DNA from: Verpa conica
Taxonomy: Eukaryota > Ascomycota > Pezizomycetes > Pezizales > Morchellaceae
NCBI GenBank assembly: GCA_033030425.1
Contig: JAUFSD010000010.1
Span: forward strand, 744,001-808,000
Reading direction: 5' to 3'
Length of the DNA: 64,000 bases
Shown here: positions 48,101 to 62,100 of the stretch, piece by piece
Position numbering within the stretch: position 1 is the stretch's first letter
Layout of the letters: every line of letters begins with the position of its first letter
The notes under the pieces: generated by a model
Seen by the model: only the letters and a program-made list of their open reading frames with translations
The model's database searches: none
Told to the model about the DNA's origin: nothing
Made by a program: the position numbers and the translations under genes

Positions 48101-51100
48101 AGTTATATAGTGCAATAGGTTCGCAGGGGAAAGTTAGGGATAGGAGGTTTCAACATTATGATTATCTAGCTTATGATTATGTCTCTTTGATAGCCAATTA
48201 CTAAACCCAATTCATATTTTTATTGGAACTTCCAGGATTGGTAGACAAATGAAAGAGAAGAAAACATTGTTTGGCCTTAAACCAAATTGATTGAAGAGAT
48301 GATCTACAATCTTTCGGGATACATTAACACAAAGACCCAATTTTTTGGGCAAGCACACACGTTATACTTAACCTAAGTCAAATAACACCTAACCGTAGAT
48401 CTTCATTATAAATATCGTGTTAAAGTAGGATCTTAATTCATGTAATACACTATTTTTATATATATACATAATTTAGGAAGAAAAGATATGATTGGGGCAT
48501 TTGAGCGATAGGTGATAGTTCATGACACAATTAGTAGGTATAACTGCTACCTTGACCACCACTACCCGATACTACATAATCCAAGCAACCCTCTGAAACG
48601 CTAAGGGCTCAAGATACACAAAATTCACGAAATCCGGATGACCCCGTTACCGGGACTTGATATTGGTGCATGCCCCACCAAAGCTCTACCTTTCTTGGCA
48701 ACGGGAAAACTTATATCATAAAACACAGAACCCAGCCGCGGCCAAAAACTCCTCGGAGCCCTGATCGAGTATATAAGCACTCTCTACAGTTTTCGGGTCC
48801 CCACAACACGGTATAACCGGAAAACATCACTGGCATTAACCAGTGATCTGGGGAGTACCATTGCTCCACGAAGTGGGGTGTACCGCATCTACCAACTTTT
48901 GCCTGGCCCCAGGGTTGGGTTTCATAGTACTTAAATTAGCCCCTGAATCAAATAACTTTGAGTGGGGTTTGAATTTCTTTTTCCGGGTGATTTTTTGGAC
49001 GGAACCCGAATGTTTTGCTCATAATTAACGAACTTTTGTGTAGGACCGGGTCGACATACCGTAAGAAATGCACGGTGCACGGGCCATACCCGGTGTACAA
49101 TAAAAACTTAGTGGTAGTGAGTGATAACTATTCATCACCAGATAGATTAAATCTAATGAGAGACATCAGACCAGATGAGACGAATTTTGAATAGAGCTAT
49201 TGCCTCGCCTCGTCTACACTATCAGTCCCAAAGCTCAATGCCAACCTGAAGTTGACGATCCCGTAAAAGAATCCTGAGATATCAGCAGTGTGGTGAGCTA
49301 TTGATTAAGAAGAAACTGCAGGACCCCTATGATCTAAAAAAAAAAGGCTCGGAACTCTCCCAAAAAAATATCACCGATCAGCACAAGGAACGGAATATTT
49401 GACCCAAAATCTTGCCAAACCCATGCTTCATAGATCAGCTGAGACGCGCCTCGGGATAAGAAGTGGTATCCTTGTAGAGATGTAGAATTGGGAATCCCGC
49501 CTCAGCGTCGATATAATCTAAAGCGGGGACCACAAACACCCAGAGTCTTCCAAGACTACAGTGTAGCACTAACAAGACGCATAATTATAAGCGACCCGTT
49601 CATAGTTAGTCAATTAGGTCAAGAGGCATAAATCCTAGCATGACACAGTGCTTTGATATTTTATTTTTTGTTCAAAAGCAGCTAGAATTATAAATTTCAT
49701 AGCTTTTCGCAATTGCTCTAATGTCGTTGGATGTTCCCTAATTTACGAACCAACCGTGTAACTGGAGATCCTAACCCTACCTCACTTGATCTTACCGAAT
49801 CCCCTCGTCCGGCGGCTTCCGCCCATAAGTTTTTAAAAAAAACAAAAAAAACAATATACTCTTGATCGAGATAACTGTGTGGCCCTAAGATATACTAAAA
49901 GCATGTGACTTGGTAGCGAGTGATTACCTATGATTCTTAGTCGACTTGAGCTCACTTATTAGCATTGTCATAGGTAGAATTTAAAACAAACACTAGCTGA
50001 GAAAAGTTTTTACTGTCTCTATAAACACAGCCCTGGGTGTTCAGATACTTGTAGCTACAAGTATCACTGATCGCTACGCTTGTCCAGATGCATACACGTA
50101 CATCGTTAACGCGGATCGACTCGGATCGAGACAAATCTCTGTATGTACCTACTCAATACGGTCACTGAAGTCGGGCTGCTATCTATCTGGTTACTTGCAG
50201 TAATAATGACTGTTGTAGTAAACTTACAGTGACTTTGCACTACATAGGTAGATGCTAGAAATGTCGAGCACGGGCCTAAAGGCAATTTCATAGATATTTC
50301 GAGGATAATATGAGTACTATAATATATATGTTAGCATTTCCCCCAGTATATCTTGAGATGTATGCATTTTTCTTAATGCTAAATGCAAAAGCAAATATGG
50401 GTCATAAAAATAACTAGAGCTTTGTATAGAAGAATTCATCCCCGAGTTACTATAGGGATAGGGACATAGTATCTTGTCCCGTACATACCCACAGACAGCT
50501 CCAAATTCTGCTTTATAATACCGTTAAACTCACTCAACGTGGTTTAGAAGTTAAAGATGCTGAGACAAAATCTAGCCAGGTAGAAAGAAATTTAAGGGGC
50601 ACCTCTTGGTACTAACACCCTAGGTTTATAAGATGAAAATTACCCAAAACTAATTAGCTGCAATTGATTAGTAAGATAAAGTTTAGTGGAAATTTCGGAA
50701 CGAAAACAGAAAAACATTTTTCGTGACCTTCCTTACAATAACCGGCAGTTTAATGTTGTGTCTGTGCGTTCCAGGGCTCTGGATATCGGCAAATGCCCAA
50801 ATGGCTGTAGATATTAGCCTGATTCATTGGGCGGTCAATTCACATTGCCGCCCACGGTATGTATGAACCGTACATTAAAACGGTACAGCTACAGCTTTTG
50901 GCAGTTAGGTTCAATGGGGAGACTCAGGGATATAGACATTATGAGACAGAGATCTCCCGCCCCAAATTAAATGACAGTTATATAAATATTACAATTACCA
51001 CTTTTGATGGTGGTAAATGGGCTGAAATGTCTGCCCCACCCCCAAAATCTAGCATGTACCTGAATATCAACCCCTCAAGCTTTCATCGGCTTCCTGCAGC

Positions 51101-54100
51101 TCCCACTAAAATTTTAGTTATTATTAAAATGCCGAGCTTTAGGTATGGCTACGGTAGATGGTTCTTAAAGACCAACGTGCTAGTTCGCCTAAATCACTCC
51201 TAAACACTAATCAAGGTTATGATCACGCTCACTGAGGAGCATTTTAAGTCATGTATGACAATATTTATCGTATTGATAGGCCTAGGCCAGAGCCTTTTGT
51301 AGTACTCTACAGGTCCCACTCATGTTTGTAAAGGCCCACGGTATATTCGCCAGTAGTCATAAGTTATCACTCACCGTTGGAACCTTTCAACGCCTACTTG
51401 TCCACCGGGTATGAACCAGAAAACTAGGGGGTCATGGTTTGTATGGCAGAATATCTGTGCACGACGCCACACCATACAAAACCATACAAAATCGACTCCC
51501 TGTTTTCTGATTCTCACCCTTGCGGACAAGTACACCATGTAACACAACAGTCTAAGACAAGTTCGTCTAATGTACAGTCCGAGTGGTTGAAACGGAATCT
51601 TGACAGGCAATCCTGCCCATCATTGCGGGGCTTTCCTGTCAACGGGTAGACACGCCTTATTAGTAAACAGTGTCCCCTCTGTTGCATGAGGCGTATTGGC
51701 GTCTACAAGCCTACCCAATCAATCTAAATGGAGATCTGCCACGATATCAAAGAAATTGATTTGTACGTATGAATCGAGTTGTCCAAAAAAGCAAATGCGC
51801 ACTAGATATGTACAATCGCCGGAGTTCAGTCGTCTTCTGAAACAATTACTTATCCTTGTAACCCTGGCTGAGTTATATTACCTTTGGCATAGATTCTTAA
51901 TAGATAACAAGGGTAGGTAGTTAACTCGATGTATGACCGGACTTACGGAAAAACGTTTTCACGATATCACTATCGCATATAGAACTGACAGTGCCGAGTG
52001 GAGACACGGATTTTTTGGTTAAAAGCTCTGCATACATGACCCGGGTTGGTATTCCCTAGTTGATCGATTCGCGTCAGTACCGCCGTGTGCAGCATATAAA
52101 GCTCTCTTATGGGCTAGTATGTGGGACATACTTAACAATAACTACAAGTCAAGAGCCTGAGTGCATCGTCAGAGCTTTAAAAACCAAGCCTTAATTCACT
52201 TTTGATGTAAGAGCAGGCTGAAATTTATTCCCTGTTTGTTTGAGTAGAACCACGGGACCTCAAAATATAGTAGATACGAAGCAGGAATAGACGAGACTTT
52301 CTGCAAGTTATACTTATCTTGGGACGAGAACAGAAGATAACTGCCGTCCTAGCGGAATCCAATAATGATTTAAAAGATTGAAAGTCTAGCCTTTCCCATG
52401 AGGCGCAGAAAGGCAGCGATCGAGACCAGGGCGTTCTGTGGTCCGATATTTAATGAGAGTTTCCACACAGGACTTGCCAAATCAGACTTGCGTCTACAGG
52501 CCTGTTGCCAGAGACATGGTACTGAGTATGGCATGAAAAAACTTGGACTCCTAAGGTCTCAAAAGCATATGAGGCGCGAACAATAGGCAAGTTACTATTG
52601 ATGGTGGTGAGTATTGAGCATCGTGACAAGGTAGGGGCCTGGTCTAGTTTTCTAATTACCATGCAAGGCAAATCCGGAAAGGGTTCAGCGTACGTAACCC
52701 TACATTCTAACCGGGCATGGGGGAAAAAAATTCGCCCTAATGCAGTGACTGTGGGGGCATTGCTCTAGTCCGATCGTGATCCTATGAATGGCCATTTTAA
52801 GGCCGTGGGTAACCATTGAGATGCCGATAATGAGATGCGATTTTCTCTGAAACATTAGCTGTTTCCGAAAAGCGGCAGATTTTCGGTCATGCATGCGATC
52901 ACGATAAGCAAGAGTACTCCAGAGTAGTAGCTAGCTGCGGATGTACTTTATTTGAAGGAAATAGCGAGCCTAGAGCAGATCTAGCAGATCCCATTGAACA
53001 TACCCTTGCATTATCTGCAGCGGGAAATCCGTTCCCTAGGAATATCCTGGAGTGGAAAGACAAGGTACTGTGGAAGAAGGGGAAGGGGAGAATGGAAAAA
53101 TGGAAAAATGGAAGAAGAAAAAAAACCCGGGAATTTGACAACCTCAGGAAAACACGATATTTTAGACGCAAACCGGTCGTGAGTTCATATTTACTGTTTT
53201 CAGCCCAACCCACCAGATTTCACCTAAATCGCTTTACATATACCCTAAAAAACCCAACAAATTAACCTAATCACTTAGTTGCTGATTGAATCTAGTATGT
53301 ACATGCATATGCATTGGAGTTCCAAATACTTTGGAGGGGTACGTAAAGTCAACCAAGACGTTAAAGATTCTCAGATTGTTGCCAACACATGTATACACGC
53401 GCGGGGCCGAGCGAGTGATCAAGCATGCAGTTACGTCAATAGAGGGATAAGATTTCTTACAGGCCAGTTACAGCCAGCTTTCAATTGAGACTGCACAATC
53501 ATGTTCCCCACAGTGAGACCGCCTGTCACTTTCGGCGCTTGTAACTTAGAGCGGGTTTCCAGAAAAGAGCCCAGAACCGGAGTTATTCCTAACCAACCAG
53601 CCTCAAGCGTTCTCAGACATTCACGTGCCTAAAGTGAAATGGAGAAAAGAATCTCACGGTCGATTCCGACGAGAATACCATGAGTAAAGTGACTCGCTTA
53701 AGCAACTCGGTCGACATTTCTGCCTATATTGAGTATTTTTCCGAATGGTAAAATGCTGCATCGTATATGTCGTCCGTACATGCTTCCGTCCCGCGGTATG
53801 GCCTGTCAAACGGGATGGACGGTTTTTGACGTCGCTTGGCATTTCTCGGCAATCTAATCAGTTGTTAGTCTACTAACTGTTTCTCGGAAGATTTCAACTC
53901 CATAACCGTGGTTGCCGAGTACCGGACCATGGTAACACGCATCACATCATCAGATTCAAGATCGACAGTGACAGTTATATTAGATCCATTTATGGTCGAG
54001 GATCTCGAGGTCCTTAAATTAATTGAATAAAACTCAATACTAAGAATAGAGAAGCAGGACTCATATGGTTGGGCAAAGATAAACCACCCCATGTTGTCTG

Positions 54101-54837
54101 CACGCCGAAAACTATGGGTGGATACTCGTTATGTGCAACAGTCGCTTCCGACGACGCAACTACATGGATTTGGCAATGTAAGAACTTGTGATCACGGAAA
54201 TTCACTCCGAGGAAGAATGTAAGTAGTAAGAAATCCGCAAAAGAAAAACTTTTTATGTTATTTCTCCCTTCGGTATCATCCCAAACCTAAAAATGCAAAT
54301 GACCGCATCACACCCGTATTTCTCCCAAATAATTTATAGGAAAACAAAACAAAAGAAAAGGCTCTAGCCATGAAACGTTAACAGTTACAACTGCACTCTG
54401 CAAGAAAAAAGAAAAAAAGAAAAACAAGTAAAGGAATTGCTCGAGTGCAAGAGAGAACCCCACTGAACCCTATGTATGAACAGAAAAATAACAGAAACTA
54501 AAACTGGGTGGATGCTCAGCAGAGAGCAGAGAATCCCTCCTATACAAAATCATAGTAAGCCCTTAAGCCTCCAAAGAAATAAGACTTGAATCGGCACTCC
54601 CTTGCCGTTATGCATGATCCAATATGCACCCCATTCCCCAGGTAAAATAACAGATGAAGATATTGAAACAAGAAATTCCAAAAGAATGAAAAACGGCACT
54701 GATATTCCAAGAGAAGAAAGACTGTTTGCTAGATATTAAAAAACGATTTTCCTAGCGTACTTCTAGGTTGATATCTATGATAAAGAAACGCCCAAAAGTT
54801 GAAGAAATCCAAAAACGCGTTCGTACTGGCAAATAAA
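45138..54837. other. Gene desert
   Basis: Nearly 10 kb with no gene that I can recognise. It is AT-rich, especially about 46200-46660 and 47800-48500. A T15 run lies at about 48027-48041. A 114-codon open frame at 50859-51203 has a fairly balanced composition but no recognised family. From about 54240 to 54837 the + strand is A-rich, which is the 3' flank of the homeobox gene on the - strand. I saw no convincing tRNA or long terminal repeat pair, and no second copy of the two inverted-repeat elements. Confidence 0.55.
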
Positions 54838-56123
54838 TTACTGACTAGAACCAGAGTTTCCTATTGAATGAGAGGACTTTTGGTCGGCATCTACCCGACT
54901 TGTGCCTGTGATACTTGGTAGTCTTCGTCGACGAGCGTTGATGAACCAGTTGCTTACCTAGGAATCAAGTCAGACTCAAGTCTCATGGGAATGGAGTAAT
55001 AATTACATACTTGGTTTATATTTAATCCTGTTTGCGCCATCAACATCTGTTTCTCATCTTCTGTTGGATATGGGTGATGCAGGTGGTCATTTAGCCAGCC
55101 CCGAAGAAGATCGGTGACATGTTTAGGCAAATTCCCCCTCCGCCGCTTCCCTGGTCGGCCGTGATCGAAATGGTCCATAGTCATATCTACAGGATGCCCC
55201 CCAGCAGAAAATGGTGATCGATTGTCCATCATCATTGGTTGTGTAGAATAGCTTGAATTTCGTGGCTGTTGAGAATATGGGGAATGGGAGTAATATTGAG
55301 AGTATTGCTGGCTTGGGGAGGAGCTTTGGTATGAAGATCCGCTAGGAATTGCAGAGCCTGTAGAATATCTATGGTATTCTTGAGGGGACTGTTGGTATCG
55401 CATATCACTGTCGATGGGTGATGTATATGTTTGGCTACTCTGCGGGAGCGACTGGGTATGGGCGAATAATGATGGCAGTGTTACGGGTAGCTGCGGCCTC
55501 TCTGACGGGTCCATATCGAAAGATGACCCGCGTGATGATGTTAAAGATGCAACGGGCGGTAAGTATGGGCTAGGTCTATTATCGTTCACATATGAAGACG
55601 AGGAAGATGAGATTATGCTAATTCGCCTCTGATCCACCGATGAGGCGGGCGACGCATAATTTTGCCCATCATAGCGAGAATCGGTAAGATCACTCGAAAC
55701 TATCCGACCGCCTGTCAGAGGTATATTGGGAATTGAACAAGTAGTTGAAGTCGCCCTGCGATGGCTAGGTGACGATAGAACGGGCATACTTGAGGAGGAA
55801 TCCGACACAGCACTTGAAGGGCTTTGTGAAACTCTTCTATGTAATTGAAAAGTTGGTGAGCCTCGTTCCACTATCCTCCGTGGCATAGCATTCGAAGCGT
55901 GCATTTCTCGTGAAGGGTGTGAATAAAATTCTGGTATTGCCTTTTTTTTTGTACCGGTTAGTTTTCAGAAGCAAACCTTGAACCAGATCTATCATAGAGT
56001 TTTTACCTGATGCAAAGGCGGGAGGGACTGTTCAGTCCCAGGGAATGCAGATGAAGAAGGTCCCATTGTCATAGTGCTTGCCATTTCTCTTCTGCGACCA
56101 CGATCGAGTGGGGATGTGTTCAT
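54838..56123 (-). CDS. TALE-class homeodomain transcription factor
   Basis: Exons 56123-56007, 55940-55011 and 54957-54838 join in phase 0 to 388 residues. A long Ser/Gln/Tyr/Pro-rich disordered region (1-300), including SQQYSQYYSHSPYSQQP-like sequence, precedes a homeodomain at about 304-366: KRRRGNLPKHVTDLLRGWL, the three-residue-loop-extension mark PYPT (about 329-332), and NQ|VSNWFINARRRRLPS rebuilt exactly across a 53-nt intron. W353, F354, N356 and R358 are the DNA-contacting recognition-helix residues. This is the KN/TALE type, as in yeast Cup9/Tos8 and the fungal Pah1-like regulators, which repress or activate genes in growth and sporulation. It is nuclear. The 66-nt first intron has an ACTAAC branch site and a long A run before AG (acceptor at 55941). 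It is not a mating-type HD gene pair; no partner gene is adjacent. Confidence 0.92.
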
Positions 56124-59100
56124 ATGGGATCCAAAGAAGAACCGTTTGTTAGGCTATTGGAGATTCGAAGGCGTGGATATTTGACAGACTTTATCTGTTA
56201 TGATTCTATTATTGTCCCTAACCAACAAACCCCAGTTAGTCAAACACTGAATATGATATCCGCTGCACGATAACTATCCAAGTAGTCCTGGTTCCCCTGT
56301 CAATGAAAAAGAGCTAGACTCACGGCCCCGAAGTGAACCGTGAAGCTCTTTAGCAACGCATGGGGAATTACAGTCAAAGCAAGATGATGCATATAACACA
56401 GTATAGGGTATCTTGTGTTCAGACGAGTAAGGCTATCCTTGAGAAGCTATTGTTGCGAGACGGAAGGCGGGGCACAAGAAACAATCGGAAAGAACACCTG
56501 CAGTGGTGAAACAATCCGTAACAAGGGGGCAGAACTCCAGACTTCCAGAAAGATGGGATCGGAATATTTATAACGCAAAAGGATACAAGAAATGAAAAGG
56601 ATTGGCACCCACCTGGAAAGAAGATTATGTGGGGATCAAGATATGGTAGGGGGGGCAGGTGCTTTATATCGGGGACAAAACAAAGGAAACACCGATGAGT
56701 GTTTAAAAAAAGCTGGCTGTCAGGCGTGGACAAATCGTCGCAATGGCTTGACTTAAGCCTTATAGAGACTAGAGATTAAAGCTGGGGGGAGACAGGCTTC
56801 GACGGATTGTTCACTTTTGGGATATAGGTGTTCGCTTGAGATGGATGCCGGAAATTTCCCGATTGATTGCGATACCGAGAGTTTGGCAGATGGCGACAAT
56901 GCAGTTCTCTCAGCTGGATGAAGTTCTGACACGAAAGGCGAATTGTGATGCCCAAGCACACGCACACACACGCACACACACACGGAGCACAGCACAGTGG
57001 CAGCAGCGATGGTGACAGAGAACGGTTGGCGGGCAGGGTATGTACCGTCTGTACCTGATAGGGTAAAGAGAAGGGAAGTAGCAAGTACGATTAAAATTGT
57101 AACGCTGGGAGACGACCACGCAGAGGTTTGCCTGCTTAAAGATCCAAAGCCAACAGAAATGTGCCTGTGGAGAGCAGAAGAGGGAAGTGCGGGAGGAAGA
57201 AGAAACAAAAGAGGGCTGGGGGAGCAAACGCAGAAGGCCACTATCGGAGCAGGGACAGCGTCATGTCGCGCAGAACAGCTGTGCTATCCTCGATGTCCAA
57301 CCACTGAGCATTACAGAGTTCCAGCCGCCAGACGCCTTGCGTGGAGCCGATGTCGATCGCCACACGCACCTGGGCCTGTCAAGTTTATCGCTTGTCTTGT
57401 CTCGGGCTACTCGGCGGACTACCACCCAGAAGGAAGCCCAGGAGGTCTGTGTATATGTAAGGAGGGGTGCCTGCTTCTGCTCGCCGTCTGTCAGTCAGTC
57501 GAGCTGACGCACAGTTGGGACGCTTGATCGTACAGACAATTCGGTGAGCAAAGGGTTGGCAGCTAGTTTGTACATAAAAATCGAGAGAGAATGGACGGAA
57601 CGATCAATTCGAATACTCAGCAAGACCTTTGAACTTACAGACCAAGCATGGATGGATGATGGATGGATGGATGGATGGATGGACAAGACCCTACAGTAAT
57701 GCGCAGATGTGCGGCAGGTTTCTTCATCCTATCCTGGTTCCAAGAACAAACCTCCCTCTTCTTTCCCTCGGCCATACCGCGGTCCCTCCCTGGACGCCGC
57801 AATATGGCGGCCTACAGCCCACACCTGAAACCGTACTGGACTGGTTACTGGATTTACCAGGCACTTTGAGGCTTGATCGATCGGCTCTCAAATGATGCCT
57901 CCATGATTGCCGGATATGATCGTCGAACCCAGACGGGCAGGGCAAAAAAGGAGAATGATCACCCCCCCTCTCTCCCAGGCGCCATCTGGGACATGGGTCG
58001 GAAAGAAAACAAACCAGGGTCAAATGGAGGTAAAAAGGAAAGTAACTTGACAGCTGCTGTGGACAAGGGACCCTATGTACGTTGCAGTTTGAGGCGGAGA
58101 CGGGCGTATGTCGCTGTTCCTTACCTCCTTAGCGCAAATTCTTTAGGCGTTATCAATAGCTTCGAACTTCCCACCGATCCCCAAGAACTGGAATTTAGGT
58201 AACCCCCCGGCCCTCTGTACTGCTTTCGGTACCAATTCTCGGCCTATGATCGCCGACAGTTCCTCCCCTTAAAAAAACAAAATAATAATTACTGCCCGGT
58301 CTCCCTTGCTCACTTCTAGGAATGGCGCGCATAGCACGTCACCGGGGAAATTATCCTTCAGACTTTGCATGGTAAACGTGTGAAAGAAACACCACCGGAT
58401 ATGAATCAAAAGATGCTGAACTCACTGAGATCTGACACCGTAGACAGCAACTGATAAAATTGAGAAACTAGCTGGCTTATTTGACAATCATGCACATAAC
58501 CGGGCAGCAGGGGCCAGATGATGCCAGCTGAGAAGGGGGTAGCGAACCGAAAGAATTCCGACAGGGATGAGAGGCGGGACAAGGGTGTGTTGACATGGTT
58601 GGCACTGGCTATTGTCTACCACATTGCAAGGGGAACCCCACCTATTACCGAGAACGCGATACGAACAAGATCTCTTTTCTTCTACTACCACACCGGATCT
58701 GGAAACAGGGAAGAGAAAAAGAAAAGTTAACATATTCGAAGTGCAGAAAAACACTCCTTGAACGAAAAAAAAGGTTACCACGCACGGCAAATCTTCGCTG
58801 GACTGAAGAAATTTCACCAGGGGGTATCAACACAACCCTTGCAACACTACCTCGGTGTCAGCCATGAGTCTCATGGTAGTAGGAGCGGGAGGAGACGAAC
58901 CTCATCCACAACCTGGTTACGTGCACGAACTATCACTTGACTTCAAGTAGTAAAGGTTTGACTCTCCCCCTCAAAAGACTGGTAACCGCTTCTGACGTTG
59001 ACCTAAGCCTGGACTTCGGTTATAAATCATTATTAAATAGCACTAATAATAGCTTGCAAAGTTTGCCGGTTCATATCACAGTATCCCCTATAAAACCAAC

Positions 59101-62100
59101 AAAATAATAGCGAAAGCCGACGCTAAGTACCAGAAGTTCTCGGCAAGTCACCTTGGTTAACCCCAAAGGTGACCTGCCACCAACCAAGTATCCGGTGCGT
59201 TGTCAGCTGCCAGATTTACAAAGCTATAAGACACTTGCGGGCTAAATACTTACCAAAGGGGAGAGGGGCGCCTACGCACCTGAGAGACGCGCATGGCAGT
59301 AGAGCTATCGGCGGATATTCTGGGGGGCATACATCACGGGGAGTGTCGATTCAGTAGGGCCCTTAGCTTGGCAGATGTTTTATCCCGTTCAGGATTCGTC
59401 GCGAAGTAGTCCGTTTCTAATGACTGTGAGACAGGCTCGAAACGGTCTTGCTATGTGGAGCTTTGTGTAGCTCTGTGTAGCTCAGACAAAAGAGGACAGT
59501 CGCATTCGTGATGCCTAGATCCTAGGCAGTCCAGAACAAAGTTCGGAGAAGTAGCCGCGCAATCCTCTGACCCACGGTCTCCAATGTGATGGGCAGCGGG
59601 AGCATCATCGTAGACCTCGGTCTGCCGAAACCTGCCGAAAAAGCCACCCTGGTATTGATCCTTCATTGGGACTTAGTATGTGCCCCAAAGGTCTGCGCAC
59701 GGCTGTTCTTACTGTTAGGGTTTCGGAATCATCTGGCCGATTTACTAGCTCAAATCTCTGGATTACTGTAGATATTGGCTTAGCGCATGATGTTTGCAAA
59801 TCATGTAATATAAACGTCGATCACTAACTTAGATCATATATTTGAAAATTCCATAAGAGGGATATCTTTAATAAACGGGGTAATCAGTAATTCTTTAGGT
59901 TTACTTCTGCCAATCTCCGGTGGATTTCTTCGTCAATCGAGAAAAGTTTAGCGAGTAGATTGGTGCATTAGTGTCGCCACTTTTGTCATAAACCCTTGTA
60001 ACAATCGTAGTCTGGACCCTGACGTTCATCCGCTTCGTGTTGAGAATTTGAAATCGGGAATCTCTTTCCATCCCTCAGGAAGTTCCCTGAGAGAGTATTA
60101 TTTTCCAAAAGAGAATCACCAAAGAATTCCTCGGCCGTTGGGCATCATGTGGATTACCACTTAGACCGGGCTATAGCTTCCTGTTTTCGTGCCTCCGCAA
60201 AACAGCAGCCGTGTGTGTTCCTTGCCAGCTGTCAGACCGAGCGAGTTTTTCCAAAATATTTTCCAGACCAGCCTGGCTAAGACTTTTCTCTCCACAAGTG
60301 CTTTGGCCTCCCCACAAGTAGACCCCTTATTTTCTAAATAGGAAATCTGTGGCCGCCTAGCTGGTGACCTTGGTTCAGATGAATGACAGCCAGGGCTAGT
60401 GTAGCTGTTGGTTTCGCAAAAATTGGTTGGGTTGAAAAAAAGGCCGGGAGTGCCAGAATGGAATGCCCACTCTAGATTAGAGTGAGTCAAAAAACTTGAC
60501 CTACCTTTCGTCCCACTATTGTTAAAATCCGATTTTTACTTTTTTCCGCTCATTTTCCCTGATTTCTTTTTCGTGAACCCCCGCAGTATACGTGATTGCC
60601 GAGAATCCTGTCAGGCATTTTTGATTGCGGCAGAGCTTTGTGCATACCAGATCGCACCAGGAAGAAAGAAAGAAAGCCCGGCATGTTGTTGACTTTCGTT
60701 ACCGACAGCCGACAGACATAGTGTAGTCTCCTTTACGGTTACCTACAATCCTAGCCCCCCCCCCGGCGGTACGTAACTTTACATCTATCAACTATGATAC
60801 GCACCACACAGTAAACACAAGAAGTTAAAAAGGAGCCAGGTTTAGCTTTGTATTTGCGCGGGACGGTAACGAACTCCTCGATTAAGATCCCAGTTACCTG
60901 CAAGCATGGTAGCAAGTGCAGCAATGCCATGATATTCTAATTCCTTTTTTCCAACTTTCTCAGTGGATGTAATAAATGCTGGTAGCCGGTGTCAGACGGT
61001 GAGTTCTTGGCAGCATCTAAACAACCTGCTCCCGTCGTGGTTTGACCTGGAAATTGGCGTCATCATTGAAGGTATGTAGCTCTGACGACCTCCACTTTGG
61101 TTTTCCAGAACCCATCCACGAGTAGGAGAAAGACATCCCAAGCAATGTCGCACACGGCCTTGCATGTCGCCGATACTTTGTCCCCCGCTGATCTTTGACA
61201 ATCTGACAGGCAAAATGACCCCACGCCCCTCAATCATGGCCCGTCTGTGCCTCTTCAATAGAGCGCCAATGCAAGCCATGTTTCTCTCTTTAAGCTGTTA
61301 GGATGCACGATCCCAGCCGGCATACCTACATATGTGATGCTCAATGTTATGTCCGCAAGTGGGCAATTTTTATGAAAGCTGACAGGCGCCCGCATACCAA
61401 TCCCTTCCTCAGAATAGGAAACGATCCCAAGTCGTTTACCATGTATATTTCTTTTTTGTTTGTTGCCGATCGTTGGAAGGATATTGAGATAATAGGCCTC
61501 AATACATGCGCTAGAGTCTCTCAGCTCCTCGGGAGTTTATCCATCATGCCTCAGAGACTCAGAGTTTGTACTGGGAAATAGCTCTGGTAAAAGGTCTGGA
61601 CCCCACTAGGCTCGGAGGAACTACATATTGATTAGTTCATTGTGGAAGACTAGTTGCATCTTAATGTCCAAACATCGGAGATTCGGCACCTGTTACGGCC
61701 GTTGTCTCATTATTGCACAGCAACATGATGTTATTGCTTGTTTGGTTGGCTTAGAGCCATGGAGAGTCCATCCGACATGTTAAGAATTCGTTATCATAGC
61801 TGGAAACCGCATCGGAGGACCTAAAGTAGTGTGATATACATTTTGCGCAACAGGCAAAGGTGCGGCCCTGGCTTTCTGATTTGGCAGCATCCGGACTCCG
61901 GTGCGATAGACAGGCTTACCCCCGCATCTTCTGGAAGTATTCCCACACGTCAGCTTTTGCTGTTACTTGTAAACTTTGTTTCTGGGGCCACCAAGTTTCG
62001 GAGAGCTGGTTGCCATGTGTTTCAGTGAGACACGAGAAGTTCGACATGACTAGCCCTAGTGTGGGTGCAGTCTCAGTCCAAATATGAGTTCATAGGCGAC

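Noticed and set aside
48590..49100. Possible long terminal repeat or retroelement start (TATA-like TATATAAGC, short repeats)
   Set aside because: No second copy, no TG...CA borders and no primer-binding site could be identified by eye.
51560..51655. tRNA-Ser-like stretch (GTCCGAGTGGTTGAAACGG)
   Set aside because: It resembles a D-arm, but no GTTCGAATC-type T-arm or matching acceptor stem follows. A tRNA scan would settle it.
56753..57527. Overlapping 100-176-codon open frames on both strands upstream of the homeobox gene
   Set aside because: They overlap on opposite strands, span CA repeats and resemble no family; more likely a leader/promoter.
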